Positions 56,214-64,000 of a stretch of DNA of 64,000 bases are shown one piece after another (the first letter of the stretch is position 1; every line of letters starts with the position of its first letter). Position numbers and translations under genes: made by a program. A model generated the notes under the pieces. That model saw only the letters and a program-made list of their open reading frames with translations. It did not search any database and had not been told where the DNA came from. Origin of the DNA: Tsuneonella troitsensis (GTDB lineage Bacteria > Pseudomonadota > Alphaproteobacteria > Sphingomonadales > Sphingomonadaceae); NCBI RefSeq assembly GCF_001441535.1, contig NZ_LMAU01000001.1, positions 558,001-622,000 of the forward strand, in the 5' to 3' direction.

Positions 56214-59177
56214 CTAGACCGACACGAGCGTGTTCGCGTACATCATCTGCGACACGTCCTGGTCCGCCTGATCGAGCGGGCTGACATACAGCTTGGAGGC
56301 AAGCGCATCGCTCAAGGCGAAGGCGAAGGCATCACTGTCGGCATCCCCCGCGTAGTATTCGCCCTTGATCGTGCCGTCTTCGTTGTAGCTGCCGAGCGCG
56401 TTGTGGATTTCCTGGCCCGTCTTGCCGCCGTCGGCCGTCGAGGTCTGCCACTTCTTGGGCGCGGCATCGAACTGGAACTGCGCGAAGTCGACCGAAGCGT
56501 CGTTTTCGTCGCTGGCGTACCTTTGCAACCAGTCGATCGCCTCGTCGATGTAAACCCGCGGCGCATTGGCGATATTGGCCGCCGTCGCGTCGGTCGGATC
56601 GATGTTGTTGCCCGACAGGTAGTTGAGCCACGTCGCCACCGCATCGCGGCCGATGGTGTAGGTCCCGTCGTTGCCCTTCTTGTTCGAGGCGTCGACGACC
56701 TTTTGCGCATCGGATAGCGAGATGAAGAGCACGTCTTCGCCCGGATCGCGAATGCCGTCCATGTCGTAGTCGCCGATCAGCAATCCGGCCTTGTCCGCTC
56801 CGTCGATGACGCCGTCACCGTTGCTGTCGACGGCATAGAGCAGGTCCTGGTTGCCATCGACCTCTGGATCGCCATCGGGGAACGTGTCGCCCTGATGCGG
56901 CTGGTTGTCGGCGATGCCGTCCCAGAACTTGAGCCCATTGTTCGGGCCCTGCCAGAAACCAGGCGTCCGCACGCCCGGGCCTTCGTTGACGAGGACGTAG
57001 TAGTACGCGTCGTCCGAAATCGGCCCGGCCTCGTCGAACTCCACCGTGACCGTGTTCTTGTGATAGCCCACGTCTAGCGGCTGGTCGTACAGCAGTGTCC
57101 AGGTCTCACCCACGTCGAGATCGCCGTCGCCGTCGTCATCGCCCGACAGCACTGCACCGCCGAGATCGATCGTCGTGCCGTTCACCGTGTCGAAGGTGTA
57201 ATTCACGTCCTCGATCGTGAAGCCGGTCAGCGTGATGTTGCCCGTGTTCGCGATCGTGATGAGGAACGTCGGCGCCTGCATGATGCTGGCCTGCGGCCCA
57301 TCGGGATCGTCTGCATCGTCGAATGTGACGCCGTCGAACGAGACGGCCTTTTCGACGGTGAAGGAGGGCGAGTAGTCGAGCGGCACGTCCTCGCTGTCGT
57401 CGACCTCTTCGGTCTCGTTGGAGTCCGCGGTGGCGGTGTTGTCGATGTCGCCATCGCCGCCGCCCTTGCCGTCGAGGTCGGCCTGGGTGACCTCTTAGAA
57501 CAGGTCGTCCGAGGTCCAGGTCGCGCCGGGTGCGAGCGTACCGACCGCGACGTCGAGGCCGGTGAGGGGGTCGACCACGGTGACGCCGGTCAGCGTGATG
57601 TTGCCCTCGTTCTTGACGGTCACCTTGTAGGTGATCACGTCGCCGGCCGCGTCGGCGGTGCCGTCCGGACCGTCGCCGTCCACGTCGACCACTACCTTGT
57701 CGATGGCGATTTCGGGATTCGGAAGCAACGGTGCGTCTTCACTGTCGCTGTCGGAGACCTGCCCAGAATCGCCCAAGAACGACCAGTCGCCGGTTACGCT
57801 GGCGGTGTTGTCGACGTCGTTATCGGCACCGTCGGCACTGTCGTTGCCGCCCGAATCCAGGTCTTCCTGCGTGACGGTGTGTTCGGCCGTGTATTCCCAG
57901 ATCTCGCCTGGATCGAGGATCTGATCGAAGTCGACATCGCCCACGTTGTAAACCTGGCCGAGCTGGCCATTGGTTCCATCGCCGTCGACAGTGGTGGCGA
58001 GGATGCTACCGGGATCTGCGTTGTCGTCGGTAACTACGATGTTCGTCAGGCCCAGATTGCCTTCGTTGAACACCAGCAGGTCGTAATTGATGACGTCGCC
58101 AGCGTCGTCCGCTCCGCCCAGGCCGTTGGGGCCACCCACTCCGCCGGTGATCGACGGGACTTCCTTCTCGATACGAATTTCGGGATCGGGCAGGAAATTG
58201 CCGACCACAAGGGTCGCGTTCACGCCCCCGGTGGTGATGGTCACCGCGTGGTCGCCGTCTACGCCGGTCGTGTTGATCCAGTCGCCGTTGGGGACTTCGC
58301 GGATGATGTAGTTGCCGGCCAGCAGGCCGTAGAACGTGAAGCTGCCGTCGGCTCCGGAAGTCGCGGTCACCTCGCCAACGTCGTAGATGTTGTTGTTGTT
58401 GCTATCGATGTACATCACGAAGCCGGCAAGGCCGCCCTCGTTGCCGTCCTTTACGCCGTCGCCGTCCAGGTCGTTGAACTTGACGCCGTTGATGCGCGAG
58501 GTCGTCTGGACGCGCCATTCCTCGGGTGTCGCGCCTTCGTCGGGAGACGGGCCGAACTGCGAGAACAGCGTGAAGTAGGAATCCGGTGACGCGCCTTCGA
58601 AGGTGCTGAGCGGAATGTAGAAGATGTAATCGTCCTTGCCGCCGCCGGGATTGGAATCGAACAGCAGGATCGTGTTGTCGCCGTCGGCATCGAGATCGAA
58701 TACGAGGTTGAAGTCGTCGCCGAGGGCGCGATCCTCGTAGTTGTCCGGATCGTAATCCTCCAGCACCGCCTGGCGCGAGGACGTGTAGATCTGCATCTCG
58801 GTGAGCGCCAGTTCGCGATTGGGCTCGCCGGTGCTGTCGATGCCTTCGTTGTTCTCCTCGTTGATATCGAGGCGAATTTCATAATACGCGACGGGATTGT
58901 CGATACCGTCGTCGGTGAAATCCTTGAAGACGATCGGAATGTCGCCGAGCCGCAGCGCTTGCGTGCTCGATGCCGACATGTCGAGGCCTGCATCGTTGTT
59001 CGATGCGGTCGCGTCGCTATCCCTCGAACTACACCGGATCGAACTGCGACTGGAGGTCGGGAAGACCCGCTTTTCGTCGAGATACGATCGACCCGTTGCC
59101 GGAATAATGTTTTGGGGACCGGTGCTGCGACTCGCCGAACCGAACGTGACAGTTAACCTTTCGTTAGTTTGAGTCAA
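56214..59177 (-). pseudogene. Large repeat-type secreted protein (T1SS substrate), interrupted by TAA
   Basis: About 988 codons. In order: an N-terminal domain with LGDIPIVFKDFTDDG and YYEIRLDINEE; an SdrD-B-like domain (VKFNDLDGDGVKDGNEGGLAG, SFTFYGLLAGNYIIREV); two or three DUF11-type repeats (INYDLLVFNEGNLGLTNIVV, ITYKVTVKNEGNITLTGVTV); RTPGFWQG; Ca-binding-like DSNGDGVIDGADKAG; and an aliphatic C-terminus YANTLVSV suiting a type I export signal. TAA at 57495-57497 falls between TSDDLF and EVTQADLDG; TAC to TAA would explain it and the frame is open on both sides. The drawn TTG start 59177 is doubtful: residues 20-60 look out of frame and a CtrA-like box overlaps it. Sits 18 nt upstream of the ABC gene. 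Confidence 0.82.
59141..59167. promoter_or_regulatory. CtrA-like box overlapping an EcfG-like motif
   Basis: TTAA-CCTTTCG-TTAG (59153-59167) fits the CtrA site TTAA-N7-TTAA with one mismatch. On the plus strand CGAAC-N16-CGTT (59141-59165) fits the EcfG consensus with one mismatch and points to the nitronate-monooxygenase gene. Both lie in what would be the first codons of the secreted-protein gene, so that region is more likely promoter than coding. Confidence 0.35.
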
Positions 59178-59276
59178 ACGAAAACCGGTTGAGCCAAACC
59201 TGTGTCAAAACGGCACAATATGGCGAGGCGCTGGCGAGATTGCGTTCGCTTCGTCCCGCGCCTAGTGGCGCTCGGC

Positions 59277-60287
59277 ATGACGGCATATCCCAAGACATCC
59301 GCGCTCATGGCGCGGGGCACCGCGTTCCTTGGCAGCGAATACGCGATCCTGTGCGGCGCGATGAGCTGGGTTTCGGAGCGCAGCCTCGTGTCCGCGATCA
59401 GCAACGCGGGCGGGTTCGGTGTGATCGCGTGCGGCGCCATGACGCCCGAACTGCTCGACGCAGAGATCGCCGCCACTCGCGGCCTGACCGACAAGCCGTT
59501 CGGCGTGAACCTCATCACCATGCACCCTCAGCTGTTCGACCTGATCGAAGTGTGCGGACGGCACCGGGTCGGCCATGTGGTGCTCGCCGGCGGCATTCCG
59601 CCCAAGGGGAGCGTCGAGGCGATCAAGGCGTTCGATGCGAAGGTGATCGTCTTCGCCCCCACGCTCGCGCTCGCGAAGAAGCTGCTGCGTTCCGGCGGGG
59701 ACGCGCTGGTGATCGAGGGCATGGAGGCCGGCGGGCACATCGGCCCGGTCTCGACCAGCGTGTTGGCGCAGGAGTTCCTGCCCGAACTGGCCGCAGATCA
59801 CCTGGTGTTCGTGGCGGGCGGCATCGGCCGCGGAGAAGCGATCGCCGGCTACCTGGAAATGGGCGCGGTGGGCGTCCAGCTCGGCACGCGCTTCGCCTGC
59901 GCGAAGGAAAGCATCGCGCATCCCGCTTTCAAGGCGGCCTTCTTCCGCGCCAATGCACGCGATGCGGTGGCCAGCGTGCAGGTCGATCCGCGCCTACCGG
60001 TCATTCCGGTCCGTGCGCTCAAGAACAAGGGCACCGAAGCCTTCACCGCCAAGCAGCTCGAAGTCGCGCGCGCCCTCGACGAGGACGGCATCGCGATGGC
60101 CGAGGCACAGCTCCAGATCGAACATTACTGGGCGGGCGCGCTGCGCCGCGCGGTGATCGACGGCGATGTCGAAGGCGGCAGCCTGATGGCCGGTCAATCG
60201 GTCGGGATGGTCAAGAGCGAGGAGCCCGTGGCGGATATCATCGCCCAGCTCATGGCCCAGAGCGAGGTAGCGCTCGGCCGCCGTTAA
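59277..60287 (+). CDS. Nitronate monooxygenase-family flavoprotein
   Basis: 336-residue FMN-dependent TIM-barrel enzyme of the NMO/FabK-like superfamily: YAILCGAMSWVSERSLVSAISNAGG-type opening, GVNLITMHP, HVVLAGGIPPKG, ALVIEGMEAGGHIGP (catalytic His region), FVAGGIGRGEAIAGYLEMGAVGVQLGTRF. It may oxidise nitroalkanes or act as an enoyl reductase; the subgroup cannot be fixed by eye. ATG 59277 gives the natural N-terminus. The convergent glyoxalase-fold gene ends 3 nt away. Confidence 0.88.
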   Translation: MTAYPKTSALMARGTAFLGSEYAILCGAMSWVSERSLVSAISNAGGFGVIACGAMTPELLDAEIAATRGLTDKPFGVNLITMHPQLFDLIEVCGRHRVGHVVLAGGIPPKGSVEAIKAFDAKVIVFAPTLALAKKLLRSGGDALVIEGMEAGGHIGPVSTSVLAQEFLPELAADHLVFVAGGIGRGEAIAGYLEMGAVGVQLGTRFACAKESIAHPAFKAAFFRANARDAVASVQVDPRLPVIPVRALKNKGTEAFTAKQLEVARALDEDGIAMAEAQLQIEHYWAGALRRAVIDGDVEGGSLMAGQSVGMVKSEEPVADIIAQLMAQSEVALGRR

Positions 60288-60290
60288 GGC

Positions 60291-60674
60291 CTATTGCATC
60301 GGCTTGGGCTGCCACAGCTCCAGCTTGCGGCCTTCGGGGTCCATGATGTGCGCGAAGTCGCCGTTCGCCTCGCCGAACATCTCGAGCACGGGCTCGACTC
60401 CGTGTTCGGCACAGCGCGCGAGCATGGCGCGCAGATCGTCGACCATCAGGTTGATCATGAAACGCTCCTGCGACGGAGCGAAGTATTCGGTCTCGGCCTT
60501 GAACGGGCTGAACACCGTGCCCGCGCCCGGGTGCGCCGCGGCGGTTTCCGGCAGGAAGACCGTGCCGCCCCATTCCTCGAACGCGATGCCCAGCACGCGG
60601 CCATACCATTCGCGGGTGCCGTCCGGGTCGTCCGACTTGAAGAACAGACCGCCGAGGCCGAGAACGCGCGCTAT
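60291..60674 (-). CDS. VOC/glyoxalase-fold protein with apparent ATA start
   Basis: 127 residues of a vicinal-oxygen-chelate family protein. The full domain reads ARVLGLGGLFFKSDDPDG, REWYGRVLGIAFEEWGG, FMINLMVDDLRAML, FAHIMDPEGRKLELWQP (terminal metal Glu). The first conserved residues begin right after an ATA codon (60672-60674), where relatives have Met. No ATG, GTG or TTG occurs earlier in the frame after the upstream stop region. The first standard start is GTG 60596, which would cut away the first strand and helix. Either ATA initiates, or the start codon has mutated and the gene is failing. Confidence 0.72.
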   Translation of the reverse strand: MARVLGLGGLFFKSDDPDGTREWYGRVLGIAFEEWGGTVFLPETAAAHPGAGTVFSPFKAETEYFAPSQERFMINLMVDDLRAMLARCAEHGVEPVLEMFGEANGDFAHIMDPEGRKLELWQPKPMQ

Positions 60675-60675
60675 C

Positions 60676-60948
60676 TCAGCGGAACCAGCGAAAACGGGGC
60701 TTCTGCTGGGGAAGCCGGCCCGACAGCCCGAACAGATAGTTCGCCAGCACCGCGGCCTGGTTCTTGGTCATCATGTAGTGGAATTCGTCGAGCGGCGCTT
60801 CGGAATCGGGCGATGGCGGGCCCTTGCTCTGCAGGCAGACAACTACCCGGTCCCCCAGGTCCTGATGGGTCCAGCCCGCCAGCGCGCCATAGCAGCGCTG
60901 AGGCGCTCCGTCGGCTGCCGCCATCTCCGCCGCGTTGTCGTTCGCCAT
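60676..60948 (-). CDS. Unrecognised 90-residue protein
   Basis: Soluble, no signal or membrane segment. Notable stretches are RCYGALAGWTHQDLGDRVVVCLQSKG, EFHYMMTKNQAAVLANYLFGL and the basic end PRFRWFR. ATG 60948 has GGGAGG upstream; an ATG 13 codons earlier is less likely. The YMMTKNQAAVLANYL part looks like a helix of a small regulatory or metal-independent domain, but I cannot name it. Its TGA is 1 nt before the ATA of the glyoxalase-fold gene, so the two are co-transcribed. Confidence 0.72.
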   Translation of the reverse strand: MANDNAAEMAAADGAPQRCYGALAGWTHQDLGDRVVVCLQSKGPPSPDSEAPLDEFHYMMTKNQAAVLANYLFGLSGRLPQQKPRFRWFR

Positions 60949-61022
60949 TCCCGTACTCCCTCCCGAAGGAGAATACCCCTCAACCATCGTAAGTTAAACA
61001 GCCAAACTAACGCCGTCCGGCA

Positions 61023-61045
61023 GCGGGACGCCGCGCGCGTCCCGC
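61023..61045 (-). terminator. Hairpin terminator after the aldehyde dehydrogenase
   Basis: GCGGGACG, 7-nt loop, CGTCCCGC: a perfect 8-bp GC stem starting 11 nt after the dehydrogenase stop (minus strand), followed by a T-rich but interrupted stretch (GTTAGTTTGGCTGTTT). Likely an imperfect intrinsic terminator. Confidence 0.5.
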
Positions 61046-61055
61046 CAACCGGCGA

Positions 61056-62480
61056 TCAGGCGAAGGCGTCCTTCTTCACCGTGATGACCTGGGCATAGGT
61101 GAATTCCTTCAGCCCATCGATGCCGTATTCGGCGCCGAAGCCCGACTGCTTGTGCCCGCCGAAGGGGGCGAACGGGCTGATGTGGAGATACTCGTTCACC
61201 CAGACCGTACCCGTCTCGAGCTGTTCGGCGATCTCGACCCCCTTGTCCGCGTCGGCTGTCCAGACGGCGCCGGCGAGCCCGTATTCCGAGTTGTTCGCAC
61301 GCGCGATCACTTCCTCGGTCGTGGAGAACTTCATCAGCGGCATGACCGGGCCGAACTGCTCCTCGGCCACGATGCGGGCATCCTCGGGCGGATTGTCGAG
61401 AATGGTGATCGGCACGTAGTAACCCGACCCCGACGGGTCGACATCGCCGCCGACCAGGAACTTGTAGCCATTGTCCTTGGCATCCTCGATCAGTTCGCAA
61501 ACGCGGTCGAACTGCTTCTTGTTCTGGATCGGGCCGACCCCGGTGCCCTGCTCCGAGCCGTCTCCGACCTTCACCGTCTTGGCGTAGTCGGCGATCGCCT
61601 GGCTCAACTCGTCGTAGATGTCCTCGTGAATGTAGATCCGCTTGGCCGCGACACAGATCTGGCCCGCGTTGGAGAAGCTCGACCAGAACAGTTGCTCGGC
61701 CACCTTCGACACGTCGGCATCGGGCAGCACGATCGACGCATCGTTGCCGCCCAGTTCCAGCGTGATGCGCTTCAGGTCCTTCGATGCGCCTTCCATGATG
61801 CGCTTGCCGGTCGCGGTCGAGCCGGTGAAGGTGATCTTGTCGATATCGGCATGCTCGGTGATCAGCGGGCCGAGGCTGTCTTCGCCCGTGATGATGTTGA
61901 CCGTGCCGGCGGGCACCACGTCCTTGATCAGCTCTGCGATCTTGAGGGTGGTCAGCGGCGTGAACGGCGAGGGCTTGAGCACGATTGTGCAGCCCGACAT
62001 CAGCGCCGGGACGATCTTCTGGATCGCCATCATGACCGGGAAATTCCACGGCACGATGCCGCCCACCACGCCCACGGGCACGCGACGGGTGCGCGACAGG
62101 CGCGTATCGTCGTCCTGGTTCACCACTTCGTCGAGCTTCAGGGTCGATTGCGCGGCAGCAAGACCGGCGGCACCGTGAATCTCCATCTGGGCCTGCGCGT
62201 GCGGCTTGCCCTGTTCGGTGGTGAGCAGGCGAAACAGTTCGTCGGCATTGGCCTTGATCGCTCCGGCGATGCCCTGGACCACGGCCTGGCGTTCCTCGAA
62301 CGAGGTCTTGCGCCAGGTCTTGAACGCCTTGCGCGCCGCGGCGACCGCGCGGTCGAGTTCGTCCGGCCCGCAGGCGGGCACCAGGCCGACGACCTGCTCG
62401 TTCGCGGGGTTGAGCACCTCAAGCGTCGCGTCCGTGGTGACGAGTTCGCCGTCGATGAGGCAAGGGTAGGTCTGGGTCAT
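61056..62480 (-). CDS. NAD(P)-dependent aldehyde dehydrogenase
   Basis: 474-residue ALDH-superfamily enzyme oxidising an aldehyde to its acid. VGGIVPWNFPVMM, KPSPFTPL, TFTGSTATGKRI, catalytic Glu in LELGGNDASIV, nucleophile Cys in NAGQICVAAKRIY, EEQFGPVMPLM and FGGHKQSGFG. Close in length and pattern to succinate-semialdehyde/betaine-aldehyde dehydrogenases; the substrate is undetermined. GGGAGAG lies 4 nt before ATG 62480. Confidence 0.92.
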   Translation of the reverse strand: MTQTYPCLIDGELVTTDATLEVLNPANEQVVGLVPACGPDELDRAVAAARKAFKTWRKTSFEERQAVVQGIAGAIKANADELFRLLTTEQGKPHAQAQMEIHGAAGLAAAQSTLKLDEVVNQDDDTRLSRTRRVPVGVVGGIVPWNFPVMMAIQKIVPALMSGCTIVLKPSPFTPLTTLKIAELIKDVVPAGTVNIITGEDSLGPLITEHADIDKITFTGSTATGKRIMEGASKDLKRITLELGGNDASIVLPDADVSKVAEQLFWSSFSNAGQICVAAKRIYIHEDIYDELSQAIADYAKTVKVGDGSEQGTGVGPIQNKKQFDRVCELIEDAKDNGYKFLVGGDVDPSGSGYYVPITILDNPPEDARIVAEEQFGPVMPLMKFSTTEEVIARANNSEYGLAGAVWTADADKGVEIAEQLETGTVWVNEYLHISPFAPFGGHKQSGFGAEYGIDGLKEFTYAQVITVKKDAFA

Positions 62481-62668
62481 TGGGTCTCTCCCGTAAGGCG
62501 GGCTGCCGAAAGCGCCCGGCCGATTCGAATCCGGTTGTGGGCTGCAACCTAACATGGCCAGCCGCCTCGCCAATGGCTATTGCGGCAATGCGTGCGAGAC
62601 GGTCTGGACGAGGCCGGACGCGATGCTAGGCTGGCAGCCGACGGGACCCAGTATGAGGACGCGAACCG

Positions 62669-63523
62669 ATGTGCGATGAAGACCAGATGACGGCATTCGA
62701 AGGCAAGGGATTGAGCCGGCGCCAGTTCGCCGCGACCGGCGCGTTCGCGGGGCTTGCCGCCTGCACATCGATGGACCCGGCGGGCGATGCCGCGCTGACC
62801 GAACGAATGGTCTCTGTCGCGACACCGGACGGGACGGCCGAAGCGTTCTTCGTACACCCAGGGAAGGCTGCACCTGCCGTCATCCTCTGGCCCGACATCG
62901 CCGGTTTGCGCGAGGCGAAGAAGGCGATGGCGCGGCGCCTTGCCGCTAGCGGTTACGCGGTCCTCGTTCCCAATCCCTACTACCGCGACGTGCCGTGGGC
63001 CCAGTTCAGCGATTTTGCGGATTTCCAGGCGAAGAAGGGCTTCGAGAAGGTCGGCCCGTGGCGTGCCAAGGCGACGGCGCCGGATGCGGTCAATCGCGAC
63101 GCCAAGGCGATGATCGCCTGGCTCGATAGCCAGAGCGCGGTCGACAAGAAGCGCGGCATCGGCAACCAGGGTTACTGCATGGGCGGCCCCTACACCGTCT
63201 ATACCGCGGCGGCGGTTCCGGGCCGGGTCAAGGCAGCGGCGAGCTTCCACGGCGGCGGCCTTGCGACCGACAAGCCGACCAGCCCGCACCTGATGCTTCA
63301 GAAGGACGCCGGCTACCTGATCGCGATTTCCGAAGACGACGACGCCAAGCAGCCCGAGGCCAAGACGATCCTGCGGCAGGCCGCCGACCGGACGGGCGCC
63401 TTCGCCGAGATCGAGGTCTATCCAGCCAAGCACGGCTGGTGCGTGCCCGACAGCCCCGTCTACGACGCGGCGCAGGCCGACCGCGCGTGGGGCAGGTTGC
63501 TGGCGCTCTACGAAAGGCTCTAG
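62669..63523 (+). CDS. Tat-exported dienelactone hydrolase-family protein
   Basis: 284 residues. A twin-arginine signal LSRRQFAATGAFAG runs into a lipobox-like LAAC, suggesting a Tat-exported lipoprotein. The alpha/beta hydrolase is of DLH type: VILWPDIAGLREAKKAMARRL-like start, nucleophile Cys in GYCMGGPY, ASFHGGGL and the histidine in AKHGWCVPD. The 188-nt divergent gap to the aldehyde dehydrogenase contains the palindrome GATTCGAATC (62523-62532) and no clear promoter. ATG 62669 or 62687 may start. Confidence 0.87.
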   Translation: MCDEDQMTAFEGKGLSRRQFAATGAFAGLAACTSMDPAGDAALTERMVSVATPDGTAEAFFVHPGKAAPAVILWPDIAGLREAKKAMARRLAASGYAVLVPNPYYRDVPWAQFSDFADFQAKKGFEKVGPWRAKATAPDAVNRDAKAMIAWLDSQSAVDKKRGIGNQGYCMGGPYTVYTAAAVPGRVKAAASFHGGGLATDKPTSPHLMLQKDAGYLIAISEDDDAKQPEAKTILRQAADRTGAFAEIEVYPAKHGWCVPDSPVYDAAQADRAWGRLLALYERL

Positions 63524-63527
63524 GCCG

Positions 63528-64000
63528 TCAGGCGAAATCCTCGGTATCGATCGAGGCCTGCATCGACGGGCTGTAGCGCGGGCCGCTGACGGTCTCCTGG
63601 CTGATCAGCGCCCCGGCCTCGTCCAACACGGCAGCGGGAATATCCAGCGACAACGTCGCGAAGTTTTCCTCGAGGTGCGCGATGCTGGTCGTGCCGGGGA
63701 TGGCATGAACGTGCGGCCCTTGCGCCAGGACCCACGCGAGGGCGAGCTGGCCGGGGGCAAGCCCGTTGCGTTCGGCCAGTGCCTCGAAACGAGCGATGAG
63801 CGCCCGATTGGCGGGCCAGTGTTCGGAAGAGAAACGCGGCATCCCGGCGCGTATGTCGCGCGCGCCGAACTGCGGCTCGTCTCCCAATTCGCCGCCCAGC
63901 GCTCCGCGCGCCACCGGAGAGAACGCCACGAACGCGATCCCCAGCTCGCGGGTGGTTTCCAAAACGGCGATTTCCGGCTGGCGCGTCCAGAGCGAATATT
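63528..64000 (-). CDS. Aldo/keto reductase, 5'-truncated by window edge
   Basis: C-terminal 157 residues of an NADPH-dependent aldo/keto reductase; the frame runs off the window (YSLWTRQPEIAVLETTRELG is readable before the edge). FVAFSPVARGALGG, GLAPGQLALAWVLAQG, IPGTTSIAHLEENFA (NADP-binding) and the tail follow. The catalytic Asp-Tyr-Lys-His residues lie outside. Convergent with the DLH gene, 4 nt apart. Confidence 0.88.
   Translation of the reverse strand, partial: YSLWTRQPEIAVLETTRELGIAFVAFSPVARGALGGELGDEPQFGARDIRAGMPRFSSEHWPANRALIARFEALAERNGLAPGQLALAWVLAQGPHVHAIPGTTSIAHLEENFATLSLDIPAAVLDEAGALISQETVSGPRYSPSMQASIDTEDFA

Noticed and set aside
53424-57497. Programmed stop-codon readthrough or selenocysteine as an explanation for the interruptions
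   Set aside because: Two different stops (TGA and TAA) plus a frameshift occur in three genes, and no special structure was seen after either stop. Decay is simpler.
62515-62545. GATTCGAATCC resembling a tRNA T-arm
   Set aside because: It is a 10-bp palindrome without an acceptor stem, D-arm or anticodon arm in the flanking sequence.

Overview
This is a 64-kb stretch of a GC-rich chromosome with densely packed genes, many stop/start overlaps of 1-4 nt and frequent GTG/TTG starts. Gene content (GyrB, a MidA-type methyltransferase next to lgt, HWE histidine kinase, DUF2312/GapR, DUF1244, MJ0042/DUF3426 protein, TonB-dependent receptor, UbiG, an EcfG-like promoter motif) points to an alphaproteobacterium of the Sphingomonadales, probably Erythrobacteraceae. 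The family-level call is inference. I saw no rRNA, tRNA, CRISPR array or insertion sequence. Apart from one cassette near 53-59 kb the window reads as ordinary core chromosome.

Layout. 1-6.6 kb: 3' part of gyrB, an unlisted 30-residue membrane peptide, a 5'-nucleotidase lipoprotein, a TetR regulator, a small lipoprotein, a DUF1295 membrane protein and an acyltransferase. 6.6-11.5 kb: a minus-strand leucine-catabolism operon (isovaleryl-CoA dehydrogenase and methylcrotonyl-CoA carboxylase beta) with a small membrane protein and an AbgT-family transporter inserted between the two enzymes. 11.6-23.8 kb: HWE kinase, DUF2147, midA, lgt, an acyl-CoA synthetase, glnD, yggS, a thiE/tenI-like gene and ftsK. 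23.9-30.5 kb: a TonB-dependent receptor, then an orphan pstS and a phosphate-type porin, each preceded by a Pho-box-like repeat, then alanine dehydrogenase. 30.5-34.4 kb: a zinc-ribbon protein divergent from ftsE-ftsX-ydcF-plsC. 34.4-40.3 kb: hisC-tyrA divergent from metX-metW-(unknown)-gltX. 40.4-53.1 kb: a small secreted protein, pyruvate kinase, DUF1244, GapR-like protein, a stress-type SDR, YbjQ, an amidohydrolase, CPBP protease, yebC, ruvC, a glycerophosphodiesterase, ubiG, lysC and purT.

53.15-59.18 kb is the anomalous part. It is a three-gene type I secretion cassette (calcium-rich repeat substrate, LapB-like ABC exporter, HlyD-type adaptor), and each gene carries its own disabling lesion: a TAA inside the substrate, a 2-nt loss in a GC run of the ABC gene, and a TGA inside the adaptor. 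About 60 surrounding genes show no comparable damage, which suggests real decay of one surface or secretion trait rather than general sequence error. A CtrA-like box and an EcfG-like motif lie at the head of the cassette. The last 5 kb hold a nitronate-monooxygenase family enzyme, a glyoxalase-fold protein whose natural start codon reads ATA, a small unknown protein, an aldehyde dehydrogenase, a Tat-exported dienelactone hydrolase-like protein and the 3' part of an aldo/keto reductase.
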